Shown one piece after another: positions 28,151 to 38,487 of a stretch of 64,000 nucleotides of DNA. Under the pieces are notes generated by a model. The model was not told where the DNA came from. It did no database searches and saw only the letters and a program-made list of their open reading frames with translations. The DNA lies in contig CAZBWM010000009.1 of NCBI GenBank assembly GCA_964495375.1, forward strand, positions 62,001 through 126,000, read 5' to 3'. The position numbers and the translations under genes were made by a program. Origin of the DNA: JAIESQ01 sp964495375 (GTDB taxonomy: Bacteria > Planctomycetota > Planctomycetia > Pirellulales > JAEUIK01). Positions within the stretch are counted from its first letter, which is position 1. Every line of letters starts with the position of its first letter.

Positions 28151-28711
28151 CTATTGTAGTGCCTGGCGGCCAGCCGCCAGCAGGTTGCAGAACAGCGCGC
28201 CCTGTCCAATCGCGTCGTCGAGCGCGACGTGCGTGTGCGGCAAGTCGTCGAACCACCGCCGCGGCATATTGCGCTTCGTCGACTGGCGATACTCGATCCC
28301 CAGCACGGCCATCGCATAGCTTTTGATGTCCAGGGCCGAGTGCGAAAAGGGGCTCTCGCCGGCGAACCGCATCAAGTACCAGTAAACGAACATGAAGTCG
28401 TATGCCGCCGGGTACGCGACAAACACCGGTTTGCCGGGGAGCGACTTGAGCCAGGCGACATACTGCGGCATCACTTCGGCCGGTTCGCGCACATCCGCGC
28501 GGCAGGCCGCCCACGCCTCCGGCTGACCGCGCCACCAGGCCATCGTCTTGGCGTCCCCTTGCGCGCCGGCCAACGTGGCCAGATTCGCCGAGTACGTGCC
28601 GACCAGCGTTTTGTCGGGCAGAAAGGCGGCCGACGCGAAACTCAGCATCGAGTGTGGACCGGGGATCGGACCATCGGCTTCGACATCGGTGCTGACGTAA
28701 ATCTCCATCAT
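28151..28711 (-). CDS. DEDD-family 3'-5' exonuclease-like protein
   Basis: The start is the ATG pair at 28711/28708 (186 or 185 residues); the longer upstream frame is not needed. The first acidic motif is STDVEADGP near the N-terminus (Asp and Glu of DEDD), followed by HSMLSFASAAF. VFVAYPAAYDFMFVYWYLMR carries the middle Asp, and HVALDDAIGQG supplies the last acidic residues. This layout matches DnaQ-like or RNase T-like exonucleases. The target nucleic acid is unknown. No polymerase neighbour is present, so it is probably a stand-alone RNA or DNA trimming enzyme. Confidence 0.8.
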   Translation of the reverse strand: MMEIYVSTDVEADGPIPGPHSMLSFASAAFLPDKTLVGTYSANLATLAGAQGDAKTMAWWRGQPEAWAACRADVREPAEVMPQYVAWLKSLPGKPVFVAYPAAYDFMFVYWYLMRFAGESPFSHSALDIKSYAMAVLGIEYRQSTKRNMPRRWFDDLPHTHVALDDAIGQGALFCNLLAAGRQALQ

Positions 28712-29359
28712 GAAGAGGGCCCCGTTGTTCCAAGTGAATCGACACTCGATTCTTACGCGCTTCGCGTAACACGTCGAGCGTGGACGTAATTGGTCGCATC
28801 CATCGACTGGCAGACTCGCCCTCGTGCCGGCGCGCAACGCGACCGGGCCAGACGCCCCACGAACACGGGTCGTCGGCAGTTCGACGACGTCACTGGAGGG
28901 AAACATCGTCTCGGCCTAGGCTCGGCCATATGGCTGCAACCTCACTGCCAGGCCCCAAAACCATCAACTTCACTCACACGGCCGTGAACGGTTCTAAGCT
29001 CCGAGTGTCCGCGGAACGAGCGCTGCCAGAGGGAAACGTGAACATCGTCTAAAAAATGTTGGCCGCTCGCGCGTCCGGTTGCCGCGAGATTTCTTGTCCT
29101 AGTGAATGGCGACAGCCATTTGGCGGCCATCGAATCCGGGACGAGTCAAGGTGCGGGTGAAATCCCAGGACATCACTTGCTAGACACTGAGAGGCAACGG
29201 CAAATTGGCGCCCGCTTTGCGCCGGAATTTTGTCGGGCTCAAGTTATCTGGAAAAGATGGGGTAACGCCGACTACTCGATTGTTCTGAACCCGAAGGCAG
29301 GTCACATGGTAAACCCCAAAGCAGTTCATGGTTCCGGTCGAGTAATCCAAGGCACTCAG
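28712..29359. other. Intergenic region upstream of the PEP-CTERM gene
   Basis: About 650 bases between divergent genes. An in-frame extension of the PEP-CTERM frame starts at 29102 but precedes the signal peptide and looks non-coding. Base composition here and in the next gene is less GC-rich than the surroundings. I see no RNA gene or strong terminator. Confidence 0.4.
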
Positions 29360-30574
29360 ATGCAAACATTTACACCCGTTGCGATCAACCGACCCCACAA
29401 GCGGTTCACTGGCTGGCGGAGCTTACTCTTGACGGTCGGGTACCTGCTGGCGGCCTCGTCTTCAGCCTTCAGCGCCGAATTGTTCATGGACTATCGAGGG
29501 GCGTTTTCAATTCATCCAGACAACTATTTTGACCAACCCTTTTTTCATCGTTTCGACCACCCAGCGGGAGTCAACGACGGTGGACACGGGGAGGCCATAG
29601 CAATTCATCTCGGGCGAGTCCGAGCACCGATTCCGGCAAACGACCAAGTGCGGCTCGTTTTTCGCGGACCGAACGCAGGTGCGTATGATTTGGACAACTT
29701 CTTCACCCCAGTTTCGTTTCAAGCGAACCTTCTTGGGTTCGATCCCGCTGCCGCCGGATTCACGTACCCCCCCGGGGGCTTTATCGATCACAGTGGGGTT
29801 ACCTTCAACGACCTTCTGTTAGCCTCGAGTTCGATTCGGTCATTCACGACGCCCTCTGGTTTGCTGCATCTAAATCCTGCCGTCTCGCTGGACGTCACGA
29901 ACTACGTTCAATCTCGTCCCTTGCAAAGCGATGCGAGTGGGGACTATTTGGACGTCGGATTCGCGATTCGCGACTTGACGGCCCTGGAGTCGCAGGGGGG
30001 CATATTTGCAGCCGGTTGGTTTCTTGAATCGCGTGACGGCTCAGCAGCAGAGCCATTTCTGCCGACCGAGGTCCTCGGCGACGGAACCAACCGTTTCATC
30101 GGTTTGCCAGGAAGACGTATTTATGACCCACCCGTCGCGTCCGGCTTCATCTATCGCACGATCGATGGTTCTCTCTTCACCGAGGCATTCAGCTTTCCCG
30201 CCGGGTTTACCGCACCTTTCACCGTCACGGTGAATGGCAACGTCGTTGGCCAATTTAACGCCGGCGACTCGGTGGACTTCACTGGTTTCGTGGGTGGCGG
30301 CGTCTCGCAGTTTGAAGTCAGGGGCATCGCGCCGCTCGCCGATCCCGAAGATCCGCTCGCGTTCCCGCTCGGTCTTGATTTCAATCAACCGACCGCGAGC
30401 TTCGACATGATCGCAATTATCCCCGAGCCAAACGCTGGGTCGCTGTTGGTGATCGGCGGACTGATTCTCGCGACGACGGCCACGCTGCGCAAACGGCGGG
30501 GTGAGTCGCGTGGGGATCGCCCGCGGAGCTTCGGACACCGGCTTCGGTCCAATGGAGACTCCGTCGTTCACTAG
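29360..30574 (+). CDS. PEP-CTERM sorting-domain protein
   Basis: The start is taken as ATG 29360 (404 residues), which begins the signal region RSLLLTVGYLLAASSSAFSA; the frame is open further upstream. The mature part is beta-rich and Asn/Asp/Phe-rich, without catalytic motifs I recognise. The C-terminus has the sorting signal: PEP in IIPEPNAGS, a hydrophobic span LLVIGGLILATTATL, then the basic cluster RKRR. About 25 extra residues follow the cluster, longer than usual. PEP-CTERM proteins are cleaved and sorted by exosortase in exopolysaccharide-producing bacteria. No exosortase gene is in the window. Its codon use is less GC-biased than its neighbours, so recent transfer is possible. Confidence 0.8.
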   Translation: MQTFTPVAINRPHKRFTGWRSLLLTVGYLLAASSSAFSAELFMDYRGAFSIHPDNYFDQPFFHRFDHPAGVNDGGHGEAIAIHLGRVRAPIPANDQVRLVFRGPNAGAYDLDNFFTPVSFQANLLGFDPAAAGFTYPPGGFIDHSGVTFNDLLLASSSIRSFTTPSGLLHLNPAVSLDVTNYVQSRPLQSDASGDYLDVGFAIRDLTALESQGGIFAAGWFLESRDGSAAEPFLPTEVLGDGTNRFIGLPGRRIYDPPVASGFIYRTIDGSLFTEAFSFPAGFTAPFTVTVNGNVVGQFNAGDSVDFTGFVGGGVSQFEVRGIAPLADPEDPLAFPLGLDFNQPTASFDMIAIIPEPNAGSLLVIGGLILATTATLRKRRGESRGDRPRSFGHRLRSNGDSVVH

Positions 30575-30637
30575 CGCGCGCGCCGATTCGACAGTCGCTC
30601 GCGCATGCGACTCACGGATGTTGCGGCGTCAATCGAA

Positions 30638-30922
30638 TTAGGAACGGCCGAGAAATAACTTCCCGTTCTTCTGCCCCCTCACCCTGCCCTCTCCCGCGAG
30701 GGGAGAGGGAGTAATGGAGAAGTTATTTCGCGGCCGTTCCTTAGTCGATCCGCGTTCAAACGCCTCGATCCTGCGCTCAACTTCCGCCGCCCACGCGGCC
30801 GCAACCTCGGGTATTGCAAACCCTGCGTGCGGCAAGCACTGTTCCAGGGCATCCGCAACAAAGGCGCGGTCCGCAGCCGAAAGTGACAAGGCCTTTTCTA
30901 AGACTTGCTCGCGATCCGTCAT
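30638..30922 (-). pseudogene. Addiction-module antitoxin-like gene, 3' end replaced by a repeat
   Basis: The 94-residue frame starts MTDREQVLEKALSLSAADRA and continues VAAAWAAEVERRIEAFERG. This is the hallmark of the putative addiction module component family (TIGR02574-like, about 70-80 residues). The usual C-terminal segment that follows RxxxxxxG (commonly IPWEEV-like) is missing. From about residue 61 the sequence is encoded by palindromic repeat copy C (ITPSPLAGEGRVRGQKNGK). No RelE/ParE-like toxin gene is adjacent. I infer a repeat insertion or junction that broke an orphan antitoxin gene. It might still make a chimeric protein. Confidence 0.7.
30640..30741. repeat. Palindromic repeat, CCTCACCC family, copy C
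   Basis: 23-base arms at 30640-30662 and 30719-30741 are complementary with one mismatch (they contain CGAGAAATAACTTC and GAAGTTATTTCGCG). The core has CCCCTCACCCTGCCCTCTCC then GCGAGGGGAGAGGG. It encodes the C-terminus of the antitoxin-like frame. Confidence 0.87.
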
Positions 30923-31226
30923 CCGTCGACCCTTTCTGCGCTAAACTCTCGTCAGTTCAATTCTTACATGCTCCGTGCGTGAGGTCGAGCGCCCGTACAC
31001 CTTCACCACGTCTTCGCCCGACTGGCAGACTCGCCCTGCATCGCTACAATGGGGGCGGCGTGCCGGTTCGCAATGCGGAAGAACTTCCGCCGGATGAAGC
31101 GGCCCGCCATTTGGCAACTTGATGGAACACTCCCCACCGGCCTGGCCCGCTTGTCGGCCCCTGCCGCGGCACCTTCACGCCCGCGCTTGCCCCCTGGCAC
31201 GCCGCGGCGACGGATCGACGCCCCCC

Positions 31227-32384
31227 GTGATTGGCTCGCTCGCTCGAACGCCGCTATACGAATGGCACCAGGCCCACGGTGGTCGCCTGGTCGATTTCGC
31301 CGGTTGGGAGATGCCCGTCAGTTATGTTTCGATCGTGGCCGAACACACGGCCACGCGCACCGCGGTCGGCCTGTTCGATATTTCGCACATGGGCCGCCTG
31401 CACTTCAGCGGCGCTGATGCCGAAACAGCGCTCGAACGGATCGTCACTCGCCGCATTGCCGGGCTGGCCACGGGGCAAATCGTTTACTCGCTGGTGACGA
31501 ATGAAACCGGCGGCATTCTCGACGACGTGCTCGTCTACAAGCTGGCCGATGAAGCCGGCACGCCGTATTTCATCGTGGTGGTCAACGCCGGCAATCGCGA
31601 CAAGATCGTCGCCTGGTTCGAAAAACAGCTCGCCGCGCAAAAGCAGGCCGATCCGCGGCTCGACGTGGCGATGCAAGATCGAACCCTCGACTGGGGAATG
31701 ATCGCCGTGCAAGGGCCCAAGGCGCTCGAGCTCGTGCGCCCCTTTCTCTCGGTCGATCCGAGCTCACTGCGCTACTATCACGCGGCCGAAGCCCGCATCG
31801 GCGGCCCCTCGGGCATCGTCAGCCGCACCGGCTACACGGGCGAGGACGGCGTCGAGCTGATCGTCGGCGCTTCGACGCTTTACGCTCTTTGGGAAACGTT
31901 GCTCATGCAGGGGCGCTCGCTGGGGGCGCTGGCCGCGGGGCTCGGTTGCCGCGACACGCTGCGCCTCGAAGCGGCGATGCCCCTCTACGGCCACGAACTT
32001 ACCGAACAGATCGATCCGTTCCAGGCGGGGCTCGGGTTCGCCGTCGATCTCGAAAAAGAGTTTCCCGGCCGCGAAGCGCTCGTCGCCGCTAAGGCCGACA
32101 AATCGCGCCCCGTGCGCGCGGGACTCGTGCTCGAAGGCAAGCGCGTCCCCCGCGAAGGTTTTTCCATTTTCGAAAGTGCGGCGACGTCAGGCCAGAATAG
32201 CGTCGGCCACGTCACCAGCGGCACGTTTTCGCCCACGCTTGAGCGGCCAATCGCCATGGCCTACGTCGATCGCACCGACGCCACACCGGGGCGCGTGCTG
32301 GCCGTCGACATTCGCGGTCGGGCGGAGCCAGCCACGGTCGTCAAATTGCCCTTCTACCGTCGAACCGAAAGGACCTCCGCGTGA
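31227..32384 (+). CDS. gcvT: Glycine cleavage system T protein (aminomethyltransferase)
   Basis: It transfers the aminomethyl carbon from lipoylated H protein to tetrahydrofolate, releasing ammonia. The start is taken as GTG 31227, giving 385 residues and the family N-terminus SLARTPLYEWHQAHGG. An ATG at 31122 would add 35 Pro/Arg/His-rich residues unlike the family. Conserved blocks are VDFAGWEMPVSY, GLFDISHMGR, GYTGEDGVEL (folate/substrate region), GLGCRDTLRLEAAMPLYGHEL and RPIAMAYVDR. gcvH overlaps its stop codon (GTGA). I saw no glycine riboswitch upstream, although the leader was read only by eye. Confidence 0.95.
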   Translation: MIGSLARTPLYEWHQAHGGRLVDFAGWEMPVSYVSIVAEHTATRTAVGLFDISHMGRLHFSGADAETALERIVTRRIAGLATGQIVYSLVTNETGGILDDVLVYKLADEAGTPYFIVVVNAGNRDKIVAWFEKQLAAQKQADPRLDVAMQDRTLDWGMIAVQGPKALELVRPFLSVDPSSLRYYHAAEARIGGPSGIVSRTGYTGEDGVELIVGASTLYALWETLLMQGRSLGALAAGLGCRDTLRLEAAMPLYGHELTEQIDPFQAGLGFAVDLEKEFPGREALVAAKADKSRPVRAGLVLEGKRVPREGFSIFESAATSGQNSVGHVTSGTFSPTLERPIAMAYVDRTDATPGRVLAVDIRGRAEPATVVKLPFYRRTERTSA

Positions 32385-32794
32385 CACCCGCCTCGTTCGC
32401 GCCGCAAGAATTGCGCTTCGCCCCCACGCACGAATGGGTCCACGTGTCGAACGAGGCCGGCGCCAAAGTGGCCACGGTCGGCGTTTCGGCCTTTGCCGTG
32501 GCCGCGCTGACCGACCTGGTCTACATCGAGCTGCCAGCGGTCGGCCGCGCGCTCAAAGCAGGCGAATCGTTCGGCGAGATCGAGTCGGTCAAGGCGGTCA
32601 GCGATCTGTACAGCCCAGTGTCGGGCGAGATCGTGGCCGTAAACGACGACGTGGCCAATCATCTGGAGCGGCTAAGCGAAGACGCCTTTGGCCGCGGTTG
32701 GCTGATCAAGATTCGCTTGAGCGACGATCAGGAACTTGGCGCCTTGCTCGATCATGCCGCGTATGAAAAGCAGTGCGCCGAAGATGCGCACTAA
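32381..32794 (+). CDS. gcvH: Glycine cleavage system H protein
   Basis: The lipoylated carrier that shuttles the methylamine intermediate between the P, T and L proteins. GTG 32381 overlaps the gcvT stop, giving 137 residues, slightly longer than the usual about 128. FAPTHEWVHV is the typical start. Lys71 in GEIESVKAVSDLYSPVSGEI is the lipoylation site. The stop codon is followed immediately by a TAGTGG-type repeat that occupies the whole gap to gcvPA. Confidence 0.96.
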   Translation: MTPASFAPQELRFAPTHEWVHVSNEAGAKVATVGVSAFAVAALTDLVYIELPAVGRALKAGESFGEIESVKAVSDLYSPVSGEIVAVNDDVANHLERLSEDAFGRGWLIKIRLSDDQELGALLDHAAYEKQCAEDAH

Positions 32795-32948
32795 GTAGTG
32801 GCTAGTGGTCAGTGGCTAGTGGTTAGGATCCGAAAAGGTATTCCACTCTCGCTGCTGATCGCAGGCCCGCCGATCGCGACACCTTCGCGCGTGAGGTCTC
32901 CGATAGATCGCATTTCCTAATCACTAACCACTGCCCACTAGCCACTAC
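32795..32948. repeat. TAGTGG-type palindromic repeat filling the gcvH-gcvPA gap
   Basis: The left arm begins GTAGTGGCTAGTGGTCAG at 32795, directly after the gcvH stop. The right arm ends ACTAGCCACTAC at 32948, directly before the gcvPA ATG. The arms are inverted repeats with a few mismatches. The same family is at 11493-11569. Confidence 0.85.
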
Positions 32949-34314
32949 ATGCCCTATCTCGCCAATACCACCGAAGATCAGCGAGCGATGCTGGCGGCGA
33001 TCGGCGCCGGCTCGCTCGAAGAGCTTTTCGCGCAAGTGCCCGCTGAGATGCGCTTGCAGCGCAGCCTCGATCTTCCGCCCGCCCTTACCGAGCTCGAGCT
33101 GACTCAGCACTTCGGCGAGCTATCGGCCCGCACCGCGTCGACCGCCGACAAAGTTTGTTTCCTGGGGGCGGGGAGCTACGACCATTTCATTCCGGCCGTG
33201 GTCGACGCGATCGCCTCGCGCGGCGAGTTCTACACGTCGTATACGCCCTATCAGCCCGAGGCCAGCCAGGGCAATTTGCAGGCATTCTTCGAATATCAAA
33301 CGCTGATCACGCAGTTGACTGGCATGGATGTGTCGAACGCCAGCTTGTACGACGGCGCCAGTGCCGCGGCCGAAGCGATGCTGATGACGCTGACCGCGAC
33401 CAAGCGTCATGGGCGGCTCATCGTCGCGCGCAGCGTACACCCTGAGTACCGCCAGGTGCTCGACACGTACCTCGAACACCTGGGCATCGAGTTGGTCACG
33501 GTTGGCACCCCCGACGGCACGCTCTCGCCGGCCGACCTGGCCGAAGCGCTCAACGATCAAACGGCCGGCGTGCTCGTGCAGCAACCGAACTTCTTTGGCT
33601 GCCTCGAAGAGATGGCCGAACTTGCGGACGTCACGCACCGCGCCGGCGCACTCTTCGTGGCGGCCGTCGATCCGATCAGCCTGGGCATCTTGAAGCGGCC
33701 AGGCGACTACGGCGCCGACATTGTCGTGGCCGAAGGACAATCGCTCGGCAGCCCGATGTCGTTCGGCGGGCCCTACCTGGGGATCATGGCCTGCCGCGAA
33801 GAGTTCGTGCGTCGCATGCCAGGGCGGATCACCGGTCAAACTGTCGATCGCCAGGGGCGCCGCTGCTGGGTCCTCACACTACAAACGCGCGAGCAGCACA
33901 TTCGCCGCGAGAAAGCCACGAGCAACATCTGCACCAATCAAGGGCTGTTCGCGCTGCGGGCTTGCATCTATCTGGCGACGCTCGGGCCGCAAGGCCTGCG
34001 CGAAGTAGCCGAGCTCTCGCTTCGCAAGGCCCACTACGCGGCCGAGCGGCTGTCGGCCGTCGAGGGCCTGTCGCTCGAATTTGATCGGCCCTATTTCAAG
34101 GAAGTTGTCGTCCGCGCGCCGCAGGGGCTCGTCGAGCCACTGTTGGAGCGCGCCTATCGCGACGACGGGCTATTGGCTGGCGTGCCGCTGGGGCGCTGGT
34201 ATCCGGAGCTGGCCGATTGTTTCCTGGTCACGGTGACCGAAAAACGCTCGCGCGGCGAGATCGATCGCCTCGCCGATTCTCTCAGCGACATCCACGTTTT
34301 GGCGGCAACTCATC

Positions 34315-34322
<8 letters not shown>
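32949..34322 (+). CDS. gcvPA: Glycine dehydrogenase (decarboxylating) subunit 1
   Basis: N-terminal half of the split P protein; with subunit 2 it decarboxylates glycine. The 457 residues match the split-subunit length. The opening YLANTTEDQRAMLAAIGAGS, FLGAGSYDHFIPAVVDAI, YTPYQPEASQGNLQAFFEYQ, DGASAAAEAM and TSNICTNQGL are all family blocks. The start codon abuts a palindromic repeat and no Shine-Dalgarno sequence precedes it. It overlaps gcvPB by eight bases. Confidence 0.96.
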
Positions 34323-35778
<1,456 letters not shown>

Positions 35779-35849
35779 CAAGGCCGATCTCGCGCAAAAG
35801 CAGGCAGAAACCTCGCGCTAAGGCACCAAGGCCCAAAGTACGGGAATAG

Positions 35850-35906
35850 CACGCGGAGCCGCGGAGAGCGCAGAGTTTTCCTCCGCGCCCTCCGCGACTC
35901 CGCGTG
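35850..35906. repeat. Near-perfect hairpin after gcvPB (CGCGGAG repeat)
   Basis: 26-base arms CACGCGGAGCCGCGGAGAG... (35850-35875) and ...CCCTCCGCGACTCCGCGTG (35881-35906) with three mismatches and a TTTTC loop. It lies between gcvPB and maf. The ACGCGGAGnCGCGGAG wording is a dispersed-repeat type. It probably terminates the gcv transcript or stabilises its 3' end. Confidence 0.75.
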
Positions 35907-35913
35907 AGCTGGA

Positions 35914-36525
35914 ATGAATCGTCAATCTTTGAAGCTGATTCTAGCGAGCCAGTCGCCGCGGCGGCGCGAGCTTTTGGCCGCCGCCGGGTACGACTTCGAA
36001 GTGCTCCCCGCCCGTGAAGAAGCGGAAGACGCCGCGCGGCCGGGCGAGGCACCGCGCGACTACGTTGCCCGGTTGGCCCGCCAGAAAGCGGCCGACGTTG
36101 TCGCGCAGCTCAAGTGCGGGCACGCAGCAATCAGAGCAGGCGACAGCCACGAGCGAATCCTCGTTGCTTGCGACACGATCGTCGTGCTCGGCGATCAGTT
36201 GCTCGGCAAGCCGGTCGACGCCCCCCACGCGCGGCAAATGCTGCGCAATCTCAGTGGTCGCGAGCACGTCGTGCAGAGCGGTTTGTGCTTGTGGCCGCTC
36301 TCCGGCCAGCAGCCGCGAGAAGAGGTTGCCGAATCGCGCCTGCGAATGGACCCCTTGAGCGACGCGCAGATCGAAGAGTACGTCGCCAGCGGTTTGTGGG
36401 CTGGGAAGGCCGGCGGCTTCGGCTACCAAGATCGACTCGGCTGGTTGCATGTCACCGCCGGAAGCGAATCGAACATCGTCGGCCTGCCGCTGGAGCTGTT
36501 GGCCGAGATGCTGGCAACGTTGTAG
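35914..36525 (+). CDS. maf: Maf-family nucleoside triphosphate pyrophosphatase
   Basis: A 203-residue protein that probably hydrolyses non-canonical or surplus nucleotides (dTTP/UTP or modified pyrimidines) to monophosphates. The N-terminal motif LILASQSPRRRELLAAAG, the metal-binding VACDTIVVLGDQLLGKP and the C-terminal AGKAGGFGYQ...SNIVGLPLELL are diagnostic. A short insertion precedes DTIV (GHAAIRAGDSHERI). Maf proteins are also linked to septum inhibition in Bacillus. Its stop codon is inside a palindromic repeat. Confidence 0.93.
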   Translation: MNRQSLKLILASQSPRRRELLAAAGYDFEVLPAREEAEDAARPGEAPRDYVARLARQKAADVVAQLKCGHAAIRAGDSHERILVACDTIVVLGDQLLGKPVDAPHARQMLRNLSGREHVVQSGLCLWPLSGQQPREEVAESRLRMDPLSDAQIEEYVASGLWAGKAGGFGYQDRLGWLHVTAGSESNIVGLPLELLAEMLATL

Positions 36526-36603
36526 GGTGTGCGGAGCACACCAGGGTGCAAGCGTGACATATTCACGACGTCGAAGCGGTTGGTGCGTTTCACGCACCCT
36601 ACA
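36521..36603. repeat. TGTAGGGTG-type palindromic repeat between maf and the MFS gene
   Basis: Left arm TGTAGGGTGTGCGGAGCACA (36521-36540, continuing CC) and right arm GGTGCGTTTCACGCACCCT plus ACA (36582-36603) are inverted with some mismatches. The maf stop TAG is at 36523-36525, and the convergent MFS stop begins three bases after the right end. The element spans the entire gap. Confidence 0.82.
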
Positions 36604-36605
36604 AA

Positions 36606-38009
36606 TTAGGTTGCCGCTTCCGTGCCGCTCCCCACCACCGGCTGCGTCGAATCGATCCGCAACCAGAACAGCCCGGCGGCGAAGTACGCCGCTGCGAACA
36701 TCGTGAACATCAGCCCTGTGTGCCGCTGGTGCATCAAGGCGCCGGCGGCCGACGCGCCGATCGCCGCCCCCAGGTTGCCGAGCGTGTTCATCATGCCCGA
36801 TACCGTGCCAGCGTAGCGTTCGCCGATATCGGCCGTGGCGGCCCAGCTAACCGGCATCGTCAGGTCGTAGAAGAGCACGAGCGAGCAGACCAGCGTGCCT
36901 AAGATCACGATGTCGACCGTCGTCGCCGGCTCGGTCCAATCGCGCAGGCCAAATCGCGCGGCCACGACCAGCCAGAGCAGCCCGCCGACGAAGAAGCCGA
37001 CGGCGCCGAACAACCGGCGCCCCCATTTGCGGGCGTTCATGCGGCGCACGATGCGGTCGCTCCACCAACCGCTGCCGAAGCAGCCGACCGCGCCGATCGA
37101 CAGCGCGATCGTGCCGATCAGCGAGCCTACTTTCTTGTCGACTCCCAGGTGATCGGCCATGTAAGTCGGCAGCAGGCTGATGTTGAAGAACGAGCCGATG
37201 CCGCCGCAGCCGTACGCCAAACAGAGCGCCCACAAATTGCCCGAGCGCAGCAGCTTGCCCCACGGCACGTCGGCGTGCGAGCTGACATGCCCGTCGCGCC
37301 CCTGGCGGATCATTTCCAGCTCGGCCGAGTTGACGCGGGCTGAGTTGGCCGGGTTGTCGCGATACCACCAAAAGAACACGATCGCCCAGATCACGCCCGG
37401 CACAGTCAACAGCAGCAGCGTGACGCGCCAGTTGCCGACAAACCCGAGGAGCGCAGCCACCATCACCGGCGAGGCCGCGGCGCCGATCCGCGTACACATC
37501 CAGATCCAGCCTTGTGCGGTAGCGCGCTGGGTGACCGGCATCCAAGCCGCGAACATCCGCGCGATATTCGGAAAGATGCCCGCCTGAAACGAGCCGAACG
37601 CAAACCGTGCCGCCAGTAGCGCGCCAAACGAGCGGGCCGCGGCAGTCACGGCCGTCATGCCGGAGAAACCGAGCATCACGACCAGCAAGGTCAGCCGCGC
37701 GCCGAAGCGATCGCCCGAGTAGCCAAAGGGGATCTCGAATAATCCGTAGGAAAGCGCGAAGACCGCCATCAAGCGGCCGAGCTGCGAGTCGTTCAAGTCC
37801 AGATCGTGTTTGAGCTCCGGGCCAACCCAGGCGAACGACACCCGCATCACATAGCCGATTGCGGCCAGCGCGCAACCGAGCGCCACGACGAAGTAGCGCT
37901 GCCGACTGGCCACGACGTCGCCTGGCGAAGTGTCGTACTGCGCGGTTAATTCAGCGGGCTCAATCGACGACGCGGCGTAGGGGTTCGGCGTAGCGGTCTT
38001 GTCAGGCAT
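36606..38009 (-). CDS. MFS transporter (anion:cation symporter-like)
   Basis: The start is ATG 38009 (467 residues). A cytoplasmic N-terminus of about 45 residues precedes twelve predicted membrane helices. The first helix region YVMRVSFAWVGPELKHDLDL and the loop FGYSGDRFGARLTLL (a variant of MFS motif A, G-x3-D-R) support MFS. SFQAGIFPNIARMFAAWMPVTQRATAQG and the R-D-N-P loop WWYRDNPANSARVN are typical of the ACS family (hexuronate, glucarate or phthalate porters). The substrate is probably an organic anion such as a sugar acid. No catabolic genes lie beside it. Confidence 0.9.
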   Translation of the reverse strand: MPDKTATPNPYAASSIEPAELTAQYDTSPGDVVASRQRYFVVALGCALAAIGYVMRVSFAWVGPELKHDLDLNDSQLGRLMAVFALSYGLFEIPFGYSGDRFGARLTLLVVMLGFSGMTAVTAAARSFGALLAARFAFGSFQAGIFPNIARMFAAWMPVTQRATAQGWIWMCTRIGAAASPVMVAALLGFVGNWRVTLLLLTVPGVIWAIVFFWWYRDNPANSARVNSAELEMIRQGRDGHVSSHADVPWGKLLRSGNLWALCLAYGCGGIGSFFNISLLPTYMADHLGVDKKVGSLIGTIALSIGAVGCFGSGWWSDRIVRRMNARKWGRRLFGAVGFFVGGLLWLVVAARFGLRDWTEPATTVDIVILGTLVCSLVLFYDLTMPVSWAATADIGERYAGTVSGMMNTLGNLGAAIGASAAGALMHQRHTGLMFTMFAAAYFAAGLFWLRIDSTQPVVGSGTEAAT

Positions 38010-38107
38010 GCCAGAACAGTAGCAGGTTCGCCGGCAGCCGCCACTATTTTGGTTCAGTCCAATTCTAAGAAAGTAAGACGAGAGCCCTGCCAATCAGTGA
38101 CTCGCCG

Positions 38108-38320
38108 CTAAGACTCGCCGCGTAAAGTCCTTTCGTGAACAGTTCCGTCGATCGTATTGATGATCCAGGCTGATCCTGGTGTCGTCGGAGATGGTTGACA
38201 GAACTGGTAGCGGCCTACGCCATAGACAACATGGGCCAGTATGGCAGTCGCTATCAGAAATCCCGAGACAAGGATGCTAACTGGCGTTGTCCAGAATTGA
38301 GCTCGCACGTTGAGTTCCAT
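38108..38320 (-). CDS. Small single-span membrane protein
   Basis: A 70-residue frame with GAGAGG close to ATG 38320. A single hydrophobic segment (VSILVSGFLIATAILAHVVYG) is followed by GRYQF and a short beta-like tail SAWIINTIDGTVHERTLRG. The W-I-I-N-T-x-D-G pattern is like the C-terminus of small planctomycete membrane-anchored proteins. No function can be given. It could also be a chance frame, but the layout is protein-like. Confidence 0.5.
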   Translation of the reverse strand: MELNVRAQFWTTPVSILVSGFLIATAILAHVVYGVGRYQFCQPSPTTPGSAWIINTIDGTVHERTLRGES

Positions 38321-38487
38321 CCTCTCGCAAAAGTAATCCGTTTGCCTGCTTTGGCCCTCCCGCGCAAAGGAATAGGCCGAGCGGCGCCGTAATGTCTCGG
38401 TGCCGCCCGGCCTGTCTCGTCGCTGTCGTGGACGCAGACGCCGCTGGCGGATCGCAGTGATCGCCCGCGGGCACGTCCCTACCTGAG

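Noticed and set aside
31122..31226. N-terminal extension of gcvT from ATG 31122
   Set aside because: The 35 residues are Pro/Arg/His/Cys-rich and unlike GcvT proteins, whereas GTG 31227 gives the expected N-terminus. It is not excluded.
30923..31226. Glycine riboswitch upstream of gcvT
   Set aside because: I could not find the conserved glycine aptamer features in the leader; a covariance-model scan would be decisive.
11493..32948. TAGTGG repeats interpreted as sequence-assembly artefacts
   Set aside because: They sit at gene junctions with intact flanking genes on both sides, and the two copies differ in sequence and length.
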